Below, piece by piece: positions 19,690 to 28,906 of a stretch of 63,587 nt of DNA (positions are counted from its first letter, which is position 1; each line of letters opens with the position of its first letter). Under the pieces are notes generated by a model that saw nothing but the letters and a program-made list of their open reading frames with translations, was not told where the DNA came from and did no database searches. Both the position numbers and the translations under genes were made by a program. This stretch comes from an uncultured Verrucomicrobiales bacterium (GTDB lineage Bacteria > Verrucomicrobiota > Verrucomicrobiia > Verrucomicrobiales > Akkermansiaceae), in contig CALFTQ010000177.1 in NCBI GenBank assembly GCA_937916135.1, positions 1 through 63,587 on the forward strand. Reading direction: 5' to 3'.

Positions 19690-20256
19690 ATGCTGAAGCT
19701 CGACCGCATCATCAACAAAGGAGCCCGGCGGCTCTGCCTGGTGCACCCGGAAGACCCGGACAAATGCGTGAAAGTTGCCATGTGGTACCGCCACATTCCG
19801 CAGCTGAAGCGGGATCTGGACGCCTACAAGGCAGTCAAACCCATCCTGAAGGATTTTCTGCCGGTTTACGAAGAAGAGTTCGTGGAAACAAACCTGGGGC
19901 CGGGGCTGGTCTGCGAAATCATCAAGGATGATGACGGCACGCCCTCCCGCATGCTGACCGATTGTATCATGGACAAAATGGTCAACAAGCGGACACTGGC
20001 ACAACTGGCAATCTTCGGCAAACTGGTAATCGAGCACGGGATTCCCTTCTACGATATGAACCCGAACAACTTCCTGGTACAGATCAAGAACGGGAAGCAG
20101 CGCTTGCTGTATGTAGACCTGAAGTATTACAATGACTACAAACCCTGGGTTTACCTCCATCTGGAAAAAGTGATTCCGCTGTTGTCGCGAATGATTGTCA
20201 AGCGCCGGCTGCAACGCTTATTCAAGTGGATTGAGGCCCACCCGCAGGATGCCTGA
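19690..20256 (+). CDS. YrbL-family protein kinase-like protein
   Basis: A 188-residue protein with GARRLCLVHPEDPDKCVKV (11-29) and YDMNPNNFLV (121-130), matching the YrbL/PhoP-regulated family. The latter segment resembles the kinase catalytic loop with D122 as base. Such small kinase-like proteins are linked to phosphorylation of LPS core sugars (WaaP-like), though YrbL itself is poorly understood. The operon with a sugar transferase supports an envelope role by inference. A bidirectional terminator stem follows. Confidence 0.7.
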   Translation: MLKLDRIINKGARRLCLVHPEDPDKCVKVAMWYRHIPQLKRDLDAYKAVKPILKDFLPVYEEEFVETNLGPGLVCEIIKDDDGTPSRMLTDCIMDKMVNKRTLAQLAIFGKLVIEHGIPFYDMNPNNFLVQIKNGKQRLLYVDLKYYNDYKPWVYLHLEKVIPLLSRMIVKRRLQRLFKWIEAHPQDA

Positions 20257-20274
20257 GACCTGACGCAAACGTAA

Positions 20275-20309
20275 TGAAACGCCACTGCCCAGTAAGCAGT
20301 GGCGTTTCA
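20275..20309. terminator. Bidirectional terminator stem
   Basis: tgaaacgccactgc (20275-20288) pairs with gcagtggcgtttca (20296-20309), a perfect 14-bp stem between the convergent yrbL-like and ppiC-like genes. Confidence 0.75.
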
Positions 20310-20335
20310 TTTGCAAAACAAAGCGGATAGCCGGC

Positions 20336-21340
20336 TCAGATAAACGTGCGGATCACGGCCTTATCGCGCAGGCGGTCAACCCACTGTCGATAGCGGCGCT
20401 CGCTCTTCTTGCGGCGCACGGCGTCGTCCACCTTCTGCTTAATCTCCAGGTTATCCAGGGAGGGAGCCGCAGCCAGGTTCTTGCTCTGCACCTTCACAAT
20501 GGTGAAACCGGCGGGGTCCAGCAGCGGCCCGACCAGCTGCCCGGGTTCAGCGGCAAATACCACATTGGCAAACTCCACGGCCAGTTCATCGCGGCGCAGA
20601 GTCGGCCACTTACCACCGTTCTCCGCCTGAGCATCGCGGGAATACTGCTTAGCGGCATCGGCAAAGGAGATGTTCCCCTTCTCAATATCCTCGCGCAGGC
20701 GCATGGCGAACTTGTAACGTTCCTCCGGGGTAGTCATGGGGTCATCCGGGTCCATGGCAGGGATAAATATCTTGCTGTAAGTAATTTTATCCTTCATGAT
20801 ATCGCGGTATTCGGAGCTCGTTTCCCTGTATTCCTCCCTGATTTCATCCGGGGTGGGGGGGATACCGCGCTCATAACGCATGCCACGCATGGCAGAAACG
20901 GTGATTTCCTTGCGCACAGAATCGCGGTACTCGGTGTAGTTCATACCGCTCTTGCGCAGGTTATCGAGGAACTGGCTGCGGTCACCGTTGTACTGCATGA
21001 GGATACGGCGGTTGATTTCATCCTCCACCTGGTCTTCCTTGATGGAGAAGCCCTTGGTTTCAAAATCGCTCAGCACCAGCTCGCGTTCGATCAAATCATT
21101 GAGCACGGCCTTCTTGGCCGCCACCAGCTCAGAATTGAAGCGGGGGCCCTGGCGGGGGTAAAGCATCATGAGCTCGCGGAAGTAGGGAGCCAGGCGGGCA
21201 CGCACCTCACTGGAGGTGATGGGGCGTCCATTCACAGTAGCGGCAATGCGGTTCACCACACCGGCCTTGGGCGCAGCCTCGGTCACACCGACGGACAGCA
21301 CAGCCAGCATCAGAACAGCGAAACGGCTTAAAAGTTTCAT
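20336..21340 (-). CDS. SurA-like periplasmic peptidyl-prolyl isomerase/chaperone
   Basis: About 334 residues from ATG 21340. The protein begins with a clear signal peptide (MKLLSRFAVLMLAVLSVGVTEA), which decides the start over the longer frame at 21397. A SurA-like helical N-domain (IAATVNGRPITSSEVRARL) is followed by a parvulin PPIase domain (YSKIFIPAMDP to FTIVKVQSKN). The role is probably folding of outer-membrane proteins in the periplasm, relevant to the autotransporter and surface proteins of this window. One parvulin domain is seen rather than the two of E. coli SurA. Confidence 0.85.
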   Translation of the reverse strand: MKLLSRFAVLMLAVLSVGVTEAAPKAGVVNRIAATVNGRPITSSEVRARLAPYFRELMMLYPRQGPRFNSELVAAKKAVLNDLIERELVLSDFETKGFSIKEDQVEDEINRRILMQYNGDRSQFLDNLRKSGMNYTEYRDSVRKEITVSAMRGMRYERGIPPTPDEIREEYRETSSEYRDIMKDKITYSKIFIPAMDPDDPMTTPEERYKFAMRLREDIEKGNISFADAAKQYSRDAQAENGGKWPTLRRDELAVEFANVVFAAEPGQLVGPLLDPAGFTIVKVQSKNLAAAPSLDNLEIKQKVDDAVRRKKSERRYRQWVDRLRDKAVIRTFI

Positions 21341-21470
21341 ATACTGGCAGTATAGACCAGGAAAGCCGGACATGCAACAATCTTCTTTGTCACGCACTCA
21401 TTTTATGCTCGCCATTCTGATGGGGTGCATGGTAGAATGCAAGAGTTAATCAATCTCATACCCACCTGTT

Positions 21471-22562
21471 ATGGCAATCAAACTGTTCATTCCCGGTCCC
21501 ACCGTTGTTTCTGAGGAAATTCTCAAAGAGATGAGTCTGCCGATGATAGCGCACCGCTCCAAGAAGGCCTCCGAAATCCAGAAGCGTATCTCCGATAATA
21601 TGCAGAAGGTGCTCTTCACCGAAAACCGCATCCTGCTTTCCACCTCCTCCGGCTCCGGCCTCATGGAAGGCGCCATCCGCTCCTGCACAGCCAAGCGCGC
21701 CGCCGTGTTCTCCATCGGTGCCTTCGGTGACAAGTGGTACAAGATGGCCAAGACCAACGGTATCCCGGCTGATAAGTTCGACAGCGTGATGGGCGAACCC
21801 ACCACCGCCGAGATGGTGGATGCCGCCCTCTCCACCGGCAAATACGACCTGCTCACCGTCACCCACAACGAAACCTCCTCCGGTATCCAGAACCCGGTGG
21901 AAGAAATCGCCGAGGTCATGAAGAAGTACCCGGACGTGGTGTGGTGTGTGGATGCCGTTTCCTCCGCCGCCGGCTCCAAGATTGAGACCGACAAGCTGGG
22001 TATCGACGTGCTCATCACCTCCACCCAGAAGGCGCTGGCCCTGCCCCCCGGCCTGGCTATCTGCGCCATGAGCAAGAAGGCCTACGACCGCACCGCCGAG
22101 GTGGAAAACCGCGGCCTGTACTTCGACCTGCGCACCATCTGGGACTTCATCGACAAAAAGAACTACCAGTACACCTCCACCCCCTGCCTCTCCCTCATGT
22201 ATGCCCTGGACAAGCAGCTCCAGCACATTGTGAACGAAGAAGGCATCGAGAACCGCTTTGCCCGCCACGAGGAACTCGCCGCCTACACCCGCGCCTGGGC
22301 CGATGAGCACTTCGCCGTGTACCCGAACCGCAAGTACCTCTCCAAGACCCTCACGGTCATCGACTCCCGCCCCAAGGGCAGCGACCAGATGATTTCCATC
22401 CCCGAGCTGAACGCCTTCCTGGCCCCCCGCAACCTGCAGCTGGGCAACGGCTACGGCGGCCTGAAGGACAAGACCTTCCGCATTGCCCACATGGGCGAGC
22501 TCCAGATGGACGACATGAAGGAGATCACCTCCGCTGTGGAGGATTTCCTCAAGTCCAAGTAA
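21471..22562 (+). CDS. Class V aminotransferase (alanine-glyoxylate/serine-pyruvate type)
   Basis: A 363-residue PLP enzyme of fold type I. The N-terminus LFIPGPTVVSEEIL, the aspartate in CVDAVSS (D161) and the Schiff-base lysine K187 in TSTQKALALPPG identify the class V aminotransferase group related to alanine-glyoxylate and serine-pyruvate aminotransferases. It could feed glycine/serine metabolism, consistent with the nearby glycine cleavage genes, but the substrate is not fixed by sequence. The ATG at 21471 directly gives the family start. A strong terminator follows. Confidence 0.85.
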   Translation: MAIKLFIPGPTVVSEEILKEMSLPMIAHRSKKASEIQKRISDNMQKVLFTENRILLSTSSGSGLMEGAIRSCTAKRAAVFSIGAFGDKWYKMAKTNGIPADKFDSVMGEPTTAEMVDAALSTGKYDLLTVTHNETSSGIQNPVEEIAEVMKKYPDVVWCVDAVSSAAGSKIETDKLGIDVLITSTQKALALPPGLAICAMSKKAYDRTAEVENRGLYFDLRTIWDFIDKKNYQYTSTPCLSLMYALDKQLQHIVNEEGIENRFARHEELAAYTRAWADEHFAVYPNRKYLSKTLTVIDSRPKGSDQMISIPELNAFLAPRNLQLGNGYGGLKDKTFRIAHMGELQMDDMKEITSAVEDFLKSK

Positions 22563-22586
22563 AGCACCTCAATCACCATTTGCCCC

Positions 22587-22622
22587 GGGCAGGAGGTGCG
22601 CTTGCACCCCCTGCCCTTTTTC
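22587..22622 (+). terminator. Rho-independent terminator
   Basis: gggcaggaggtgc pairs with gcaccccctgccc (22587-22616, one mismatch), with a TTTTT tail. It lies 25 bases after the aminotransferase stop. Confidence 0.85.
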
Positions 22623-22635
22623 TCAGAATGTTATT

Positions 22636-23061
22636 ATGAAGAACCCTCAATTTATCCTGAACTACGATGTGATGTACTACGACACCGACTGCGGCGGCGT
22701 GGTGCACAACCTGGCCTACCTGCGCTGGGTGGAGGAATGCCGCACCAAGATGGCTCCCGAGCTGGGTATCGACTTCATCGGCCTCATCAAGGAGAACCGC
22801 CACCTGGTGCTGGTAAGCCACGAGGTGCACTACAAGCGCCCCGCCTTCATGGGCGATAAGATTCAGATTCATGCCTGGATTGAAAAGGTGGAGAAATCCC
22901 GCTTCTGGTGCGTGTTTGAAATCCGACGCGACGACGCGCAGCAGGTCTGCGTGAAGGTGCGCCAGTGCCTCGCCCTGGTGCAGATGCCGCAGGGCCGCCC
23001 CCAGCGCATCCCGGAGGCGTGGTACGCCAGTGCCGCCCCGGCCGAAGACCTGGTGGATTAA
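22636..23061 (+). CDS. YbgC/4HBT-family acyl-CoA thioesterase
   Basis: A 141-residue hotdog-fold protein. The active-site segment YYDTDCGGVVHNLAYLRWVEE (14-34) carries the conserved Asp (D16/D18) and the helix start typical of the 4-hydroxybenzoyl-CoA thioesterase family. HYKRPAFMGDKIQIHAWIEK is the following strand pair. Cytoplasmic; it hydrolyses acyl-CoA or acyl-ACP thioesters, and in some bacteria such enzymes assist the Tol-Pal locus or menaquinone (DHNA-CoA) synthesis. No Tol-Pal genes are adjacent. The start is only about 20 bases after the previous terminator. A small membrane protein gene follows 6 bases later. Confidence 0.85.
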   Translation: MKNPQFILNYDVMYYDTDCGGVVHNLAYLRWVEECRTKMAPELGIDFIGLIKENRHLVLVSHEVHYKRPAFMGDKIQIHAWIEKVEKSRFWCVFEIRRDDAQQVCVKVRQCLALVQMPQGRPQRIPEAWYASAAPAEDLVD

Positions 23062-23067
23062 TCCATC

Positions 23068-23382
23068 ATGCAGGAGATTTTCACAGAAACACAATTCGGA
23101 GGCATCATCGCGGTTCTCATCTGCGTGACATTGCTTCTTGCTGCCCTGCTCTTCCTTTTCAATGACAGGGAAACGCGGTATACCGGAATTCTGACCACCG
23201 CGATATTCGGTGGTGGGCTCATCGCGTTGTGTGTGTTTCTCGAGCTATCCGGCCTTGAGCTGCCCGATTGGCTCATAGGAAGCGGCAGACGCAAGGTCCG
23301 CGGTACTCTTCTGCTTGCGCTATGGGCATGGTGCAGCCACAAGCTGGCAGACTGGCTCTACTACCGCTACCAGAACAAATAA
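23068..23382 (+). CDS. Small membrane protein, unknown function
   Basis: 104 residues with three hydrophobic segments: about 13-31, 39-61 and a weaker one near 80-92. It ends with a basic tail (YYRYQNK). No family recognised. It begins 6 bases after the thioesterase stop and so is probably co-transcribed, and it ends at a strong bidirectional terminator. Confidence 0.6.
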   Translation: MQEIFTETQFGGIIAVLICVTLLLAALLFLFNDRETRYTGILTTAIFGGGLIALCVFLELSGLELPDWLIGSGRRKVRGTLLLALWAWCSHKLADWLYYRYQNK

Positions 23383-23385
23383 AAA

Positions 23386-23417
23386 ACAGGGACGCTTCAC
23401 TCCAGAAGCGTCCCTGT
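23386..23417. terminator. Bidirectional terminator
   Basis: acagggacgcttc pairs perfectly with gaagcgtccctgt (13 bp, 6-base loop), flanked by AAAAAA on the left. It sits between convergent genes. Confidence 0.85.
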
Positions 23418-23450
23418 CTGTTTCTGAAATAAATCACATCTTCTCTTCGC

Positions 23451-24513
23451 TCAACGCTTACGCCAATATTTCAACAAGCAAAATAGCCTGAATGGCAAGA
23501 GGCGTAGCAATGAAGTGCCTGACTGTCGAAATCTGCGCCAATTTCTCAAGACGCGACAAATCCGCTCGAAGTACGAAACGCTCCACCACATGCTCCTCAA
23601 CTGGCAACCCGATAATTCCATCTCCAGTTTTATCTTGGCGTCTTCCAGCAAATCCGGTGGCCAATTGGTCAGATTCGAGTCACGGCGAGCACGTTCCAAA
23701 TCTCGCAACATGCATACTACAGAAGCTGCATGAAATGACTGATATTTTTCCTGATGCCGTTCGAATTGCATAATTCCCGCCACACCAGGCATCAATCTGA
23801 AATTTGATAAATTGGAACTATGCATGCGATACGCCAAGCCAATATTACTCCACCCCAATACAGGTCCCATCAATGCAGCACGAAATGCCAAGGTCGGATC
23901 TTGTTCAAAGCGAAGATTTTCAGTCTCATCCTGACAAAGCGGTCCCCAAGCATCCTTCACTATACGGCTAAATGCTGCCCCCCACACACCGGATTCTGCC
24001 AGAATTACTCCCGAAAAGGTTTTCCTTATTTTCAGCTGGTGTTCCGATATACAACTCGTTCGGACTTCAATCGTAACGCATCACACCATACGAAAGCGTA
24101 TTAAATTCATGACCCTGCTCGTCAATACACTTCATAGCGAATGAAACCTGAATAACATCCGGATGTTTGTGAACAGCCTCAGCTAACAGACGGCATCTTT
24201 CCGGCATCTGCACATCATCTCCATCCACCATCAAAATCCAATCGTGCTTTGCCTTAGCCCAACCTGCATCTGTAGCTCCCGCAACACCAGGATTCTGCTT
24301 CAGCCTCACAATTTCAACGTCCCAGCCAGCACCGTATTCCTGCACGGTTTCTTCAATAATACGGCCGCTATCATCCGTGGATGCATCATCTACGATAACC
24401 AGCTGCCTTGGGCCATCGTAATCCTGGGCAAATACAGACAGAATAGCCTCCTTGATGTATTCCGACCTGTTATAGCAGGTCAATACCATACTCATTCCCA
24501 ATTTGTTCATCAT
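23451..24513 (-). pseudogene. Family 2 glycosyltransferase broken by a frameshift
   Basis: Two frames on the minus strand make one GT2. The first (24513-24067, 148 residues) has the GT2 start (SMVLTCYNRSEYIKEAILSV), VDDASTDDS and the DxD-like VDGDD. The second (down to 23451) continues with SGVWGAAFSRIVKDAWGPL, and its YRMHSSNLS motif is typical of the GT2 C-terminal part. The first frame stops at 24067 and the second has a stop at about 24080, so the indel lies within that window of about 15 bases. No long homopolymer is present there. Either a true pseudogene or a sequencing error. The gene is AT-richer than the core and sits in a glycosyltransferase cluster. Confidence 0.8.
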
Positions 24514-24760
24514 ACATATAACTTCGGGATCAGGTTATCGCATTGGTAATGCAGAAACATTATCTTTGCATCTAAACGCTGGCTGTTAGGCGTGAATAAG
24601 TATCTATCATCCTCCATGGTTGACATTTATGATAATTCCCTAACTTATAAATTTTAATCTTTTACGAATTATTTGCTTGCATCAGCATTGTGAATGCGAT
24701 ATACAAGTCCGGGTCAAATAAAGATAAAAGCAGCTTAAGTTTACCCCCCACTGGTACGCC
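24514..24760. other. AT-rich divergent gap
   Basis: It separates the divergent GT2 pseudogene and GT10 gene. No gene or strong repeat is seen. Confidence 0.4.
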
Positions 24761-25849
24761 ATGAAAATCAAAGCAGCGGTAGTAGATTTCGGGACATCGA
24801 GAAAGCACAATTTCCTTATCAAAGGCATTGAAACGTTCTGCGATATCGAAGAAGACAACAGCAAGCCCGACTACATTCTCTACTCATGCTTTGGAGCAGC
24901 ACATTTAAAATACAAAACCGCAGTAAAAATTTTTATCTGCGATGAAAATGTATTTCCTGATTTCAATCAATGTGATTATGCTGTCGGCTGTGTACGGATA
25001 GAATGTGGGAATAGATATTTATGGTTTCCACCATGCTACAGCACGTACATGAACAGGGAAATACCGGCTTTACCGGAGCTCGACAAGAGCCTCAGCCATC
25101 GCAAGTTCTGTTCCTTCATCTATTCACAGTGCGGCATTGGGGCCGGCTCCATTCTACGAAAAGATTTCTGCCAGGCCCTCATGAAATATAAACACGTCGA
25201 CTGCCCTGGAAATGTTTTACATAACATGGATGCCCCTGAACTCGCAAAACGTGGAGATGCGGCAAATTGGAACTCCAGTAAACTGAAGTTTCTTTCTCAA
25301 TACAAATTTAATATCGCGTTTGAAAACAGCTCCATTCCTGGCTATATCACGGAGAAATTAATGGATGCCTATCTTTCTAACACTGTTCCGATTTATTTTG
25401 GCAGTGAAGGTGACGTGGCACCTTTTCCAAAAGAATCAATGATTTGTGCTAATGATTATCCGGATTTCGAATCGTTGATTACCCGGATTAAGGAATTAGA
25501 CGAAGATGATGATGCCTATATGGCAATGCTTGCGGCAAATCCTCTGCGTAATGGAATGGAGCTGAACCCGCTCCAGATGCTCAAGGAATTCTTGAAACCA
25601 GTAATGGAAAAGAACCCTACCACTTTTGAAAAAGACCCACTGAAGGTTTCTGACGCAACACGGTTGATACGCATAGGTGGGAAAAGCGCGCTGTCCATAC
25701 GTTTCGAAATGTTCATGATTGCAATTAAAGCGCTATTTGCAAAATATGTACAAAAAGACGTAAGTAAAAGAAATAAACTAGGTATTGAGTATTGGCAAAA
25801 AAAATATGCTTTAGACGATGCCCGACACTTAGCGCAAAAAGAACACTAA
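24761..25849 (+). CDS. GT10 alpha-1,3/4-fucosyltransferase
   Basis: The 362-residue protein carries the GT10 donor-binding motif at 181-214, with AFENSSIPGYITEKL then DAY and TVPIYFGS, closely matching the motif of Helicobacter pylori FutA/FutB and animal FucTs. These enzymes transfer fucose from GDP-fucose to GlcNAc in N-acetyllactosamine, building Lewis x/a-type structures. No signal peptide; the C-terminal tail is basic (KYVQKDVSKRNK), as in membrane-associated bacterial FucTs. It sits in an AT-rich GT cluster and is probably acquired. Acceptor sugar and regiospecificity are unknown. Confidence 0.9.
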   Translation: MKIKAAVVDFGTSRKHNFLIKGIETFCDIEEDNSKPDYILYSCFGAAHLKYKTAVKIFICDENVFPDFNQCDYAVGCVRIECGNRYLWFPPCYSTYMNREIPALPELDKSLSHRKFCSFIYSQCGIGAGSILRKDFCQALMKYKHVDCPGNVLHNMDAPELAKRGDAANWNSSKLKFLSQYKFNIAFENSSIPGYITEKLMDAYLSNTVPIYFGSEGDVAPFPKESMICANDYPDFESLITRIKELDEDDDAYMAMLAANPLRNGMELNPLQMLKEFLKPVMEKNPTTFEKDPLKVSDATRLIRIGGKSALSIRFEMFMIAIKALFAKYVQKDVSKRNKLGIEYWQKKYALDDARHLAQKEH

Positions 25850-26024
25850 CGAATACAGCACACATAAGGGAACATTCCGACTCGACGAGAATCAACGCAG
25901 AATTCATGTCCTGCAATCCCGATATGGGATATTTAAATCATCAGTAAATCCAGGGCTGAAGGCGGACACAGGGAAACAGCAATTAACGCTTGCCCCACAT
26001 AACAGAATCTGCTATAGTGCCGGC

Positions 26025-26822
26025 GTGATAAAAAAAATCCATTATTGCTGGCTTGGCTCAGAAATACCAGCACACGTTCAGGCACATGTGCAATCCTGGC
26101 AACTGACGTGTCCGGATTATGAGTTCTTCGAATGGAACGACAGCAACGCATCATATCCAGAACACCGATATTGGCAGCAAGCGGCCAGCAGTAAACGATG
26201 GGCATTTGCATCCGATGTGGTTCAACTGCTCAAATTATATGAACACGGCGGGTTTTACCTCGATTGCGATGTTGTAATTCAAAAGCCATTGGATAAAATA
26301 CCGGCTCCATCAGATCACTTAATAATGGGCTACATGTACGATTGTGCTCTTTCTGGCGGCTTTATGTACTCACCACCAGGGCACCCGCTGGTAGCCAAAA
26401 TGATTGAATATTACAACGATATCAATCCGGGATTTTTTGCGGTTAACAACACTATTCTGACGGATTGCATAAACAACAACGTAGCAGATTTTCTGCTAAA
26501 TGGAAAATTCTTTCAATCAGAAAAGGATAAACTCACAATCTTTCCTAAAGAGTACTTCTGCCACCCTGCTCTCCTTCCAGGGAAATCTTTTATTGTAGAT
26601 TTATTTTCTGGTTCCTGGAAAAGCACATCAGCATCCTATAAACTAGCAGATTACCGTTTTAATCTGTCAAGGGCACTCAGAAGAAAAATCTCATGTTACC
26701 GGGCTTTATGTCGCAGCGAGTATCTCGATATATACAAAAAAGCCAGGAAAGGCATCAAAGAACTTCGGATGGAGCACTGGCGGCAAAAATACGGCATAAC
26801 AGGAGGAGCCATCAAACTGTGA
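26025..26822 (+). CDS. GT32-family glycosyltransferase
   Basis: 265 residues from a GTG start (MIKKIHYCWLGSEIP), the classic opening of GT32/capsular polysaccharide transferases. It is followed by CPDYEFFEWND, the SD-preceding helix (WAFASDVVQLLKLY) and the DxD motif GGFYLDCDVV (D80, D82). It probably adds a hexose during surface polysaccharide synthesis on the cytoplasmic side. It is the third GT of the AT-rich cluster, and a terminator follows. Confidence 0.85.
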   Translation: MIKKIHYCWLGSEIPAHVQAHVQSWQLTCPDYEFFEWNDSNASYPEHRYWQQAASSKRWAFASDVVQLLKLYEHGGFYLDCDVVIQKPLDKIPAPSDHLIMGYMYDCALSGGFMYSPPGHPLVAKMIEYYNDINPGFFAVNNTILTDCINNNVADFLLNGKFFQSEKDKLTIFPKEYFCHPALLPGKSFIVDLFSGSWKSTSASYKLADYRFNLSRALRRKISCYRALCRSEYLDIYKKARKGIKELRMEHWRQKYGITGGAIKL

Positions 26823-26846
26823 CCAGTTTCGCTTCCTTTGTCTCAT

Positions 26847-26886
26847 GAAAAAAAACGCAACCATTTCTCATGGTTGCGATTTTTTC
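26847..26886. terminator. Bidirectional terminator
   Basis: cgcaaccat (26856-26864) pairs with atggttgcg (26870-26878), flanked by A-run on the left and T-run on the right. It serves both the GT32 gene and the convergent UGPase gene. Confidence 0.85.
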
Positions 26887-26900
26887 TTGTACAAATATTC

Positions 26901-28223
26901 TCAAATCAGCACCTCACCGCTCAGAGCCTCGCCGGGAGCGAAGGTGTGAAGCTTGGAGACCACCAGCTTGCTCGCATGCTTCAGGGAGGGCAAGCCGAGG
27001 GAGTCCAGCGATTCAACGAGCTTGTACAGCTTGCCATCCAGCAGCACCACAGGGGCCACGCCGTTGCACTCAGGGGCCAGTTTCATGGCACCGGCGGCGT
27101 CAATCTCCACGGCATCCGAGCGCAACAGGAGCAAATCTGAGCAGGTCTTGACCGGGAAGAAGCGGGAGCGAGGCACGCACACAGCGCGGGCGCCGGGGAA
27201 GCATTGCAGGGCCGCGCCCATAGCCGTTTCCAGCTGGTAGACGGGCTGGGTAGCAGCATCGCGCGGGTCCACGGTCTTCTTGTTGCAGATGACCGGCAGG
27301 GGCAGCACCCCGCCGTTAGCCTCCAGCACCTCCTTGAGCGCATCCAGACGAATCCAGAGGTTATTCGTGTTGAAATAGCGGTGTTTTTCAATATCCTGGA
27401 ACTCCGGCACATCCGCATCCGGGCACTGAGCCACCTCTCGCAGGATGGGCTGACCATCGGCCTTTCGGGTAGCCAGGTGGCCGCCCTTCTTATCAGCCTC
27501 GGTGCGGCGGGTCACCTCCATCACAAAAGGGGCTCCGCTCTCTGCAAACCAGCGCAGGAAGCGGGTATCCAGCTGGGCCCCCAGATTATCTGAATTGGAA
27601 ACGAAAGCATACCGCACGCCGGCGGCGAGCAACTTATCCAGCCAGCCACTGCCCACCAGAGCGGGGTAGATATCGCCATGACCGGGCGGACACCACTCCA
27701 GTTCCGGGTTAGCCGGGAAACTCACCGGCTCCAGCGTATCCGTTGCCAGCTTGGGCACGCGGTTCTGCAGCATCTCCACCTGCGTCGCATCCGCAAAATC
27801 CGCATACTGAGCCAGGTGGGCCATGGTATCCTCACTGGTGGAAAACGAGTTCATGAGCAGCATGCTCACCGGGTACTGCGCTTTTTCGCGCAAGCTCTGC
27901 ACCTGCCGCACGATAGTATCCAGAAAGGTCACGCCGGGCTTGATTTCCAGCAGGCTCTTGGCCTTCTGCAGCCCCATGCCGGTACCCAGGCCGCCATTCA
28001 GCTTAACCAGCACCGCCTGGGCCAGCAAGGCAGCATCTGCCTCCGGGGTAGCACTCACCAGCTCAGTCCAATCAGCCACATCACGAGCGGGCTCAATCTC
28101 CGTCTCAGGAATCATCATGGACTGGTCGGAGCTAAGCACCCCGACGCTGTGGCGGAAAGCCTCTATCGCCGCGCGGGAAAGCCCCACGCCCTGCATCTTG
28201 CGTTCAATGACATCAAAATTCAT
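26901..28223 (-). CDS. UTP-glucose-1-phosphate uridylyltransferase (UDPGP family)
   Basis: 440 residues. KLNGGLGTGMGL (74-85) followed by KSLLEIKPGVTFLD is the nucleotide-binding signature of the eukaryotic-type UDPGP family, unrelated in sequence to bacterial GalU. It makes UDP-glucose from UTP and glucose-1-phosphate for glycan or glycogen synthesis. The FNTNNLWI segment also fits the family. It is transcribed toward the GT cluster, which would consume nucleotide sugars, but the GC-rich composition places it in the core. Confidence 0.9.
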   Translation of the reverse strand: MNFDVIERKMQGVGLSRAAIEAFRHSVGVLSSDQSMMIPETEIEPARDVADWTELVSATPEADAALLAQAVLVKLNGGLGTGMGLQKAKSLLEIKPGVTFLDTIVRQVQSLREKAQYPVSMLLMNSFSTSEDTMAHLAQYADFADATQVEMLQNRVPKLATDTLEPVSFPANPELEWCPPGHGDIYPALVGSGWLDKLLAAGVRYAFVSNSDNLGAQLDTRFLRWFAESGAPFVMEVTRRTEADKKGGHLATRKADGQPILREVAQCPDADVPEFQDIEKHRYFNTNNLWIRLDALKEVLEANGGVLPLPVICNKKTVDPRDAATQPVYQLETAMGAALQCFPGARAVCVPRSRFFPVKTCSDLLLLRSDAVEIDAAGAMKLAPECNGVAPVVLLDGKLYKLVESLDSLGLPSLKHASKLVVSKLHTFAPGEALSGEVLI

Positions 28224-28321
28224 AAAGCGGCGGCATTATAGCGACTCATTCCCGCAAATTCAACCCTGAATTGCGGAAAAGCAAGCTTGCCAGTCCGCGA
28301 ATCCTCTGCTAGCATAGGGAA

Positions 28322-28906
28322 GTGATACTCCACCGCCCAGTTCTCCTGTTTCTTGCTCTGCTTCTGCTGCCAGGCGGCTGCCGGAGCCTGCAATCACCGC
28401 AGCAGGAATTGGTCGCAGCCGCAGCAACGGGCGACCTTGAAGCCCTCCGCAGCGCCATGGAGCGAGGAGCCGACCCGAATAAGCGGGAACACATCAACGA
28501 GACCCCGCTGGGCATCCTTCTGCAGCAATACAAGGCCAGCAGCCCAGATAAGCGGGAAGAAATCGAACAAACCGCCACCAGCCTGTTGAACAAAGGGGCA
28601 GACCCGAACGCCCTGCACCACGGGTTCACCCCGCTTCAGATTGCCACCGGCCAGGGAAGCGAGGTCATCGTCTCACGCCTGATAACATATGGAGCGAATC
28701 CCTCCCTTGAAACCAAGGCCGGGCTTGCACCCATCTGGCAGGCGGTATACGACAACAACTACCGCATCGGCCTCGAATTACTCAAAAACGGAGCCAACCC
28801 AAACTCCCTGAATGCACAGGGGCAGACTCCGCTGGAATACCTGAAAGAAAGAGGGTTCCGGCATACGAAACTCATGCTGTATCTGCGCCACTACGGCGGA
28901 AAATGA
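28322..28906 (+). CDS. Ankyrin-repeat lipoprotein
   Basis: 194 residues from GTG 28322. A signal peptide ends in the lipobox LLPGGC (C20), indicating a lipid-anchored envelope protein. Four ankyrin repeats follow: ATGDLEALRSAMERGADPN, ATSLLNKGADPN, ITYGANPS and LLKNGANPN-type units. Ankyrin repeats mediate protein binding; the partner is unknown. It overlaps the next gene by 4 bases (ATGA), indicating translational coupling with the flavoprotein. Confidence 0.85.
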   Translation: MILHRPVLLFLALLLLPGGCRSLQSPQQELVAAAATGDLEALRSAMERGADPNKREHINETPLGILLQQYKASSPDKREEIEQTATSLLNKGADPNALHHGFTPLQIATGQGSEVIVSRLITYGANPSLETKAGLAPIWQAVYDNNYRIGLELLKNGANPNSLNAQGQTPLEYLKERGFRHTKLMLYLRHYGGK

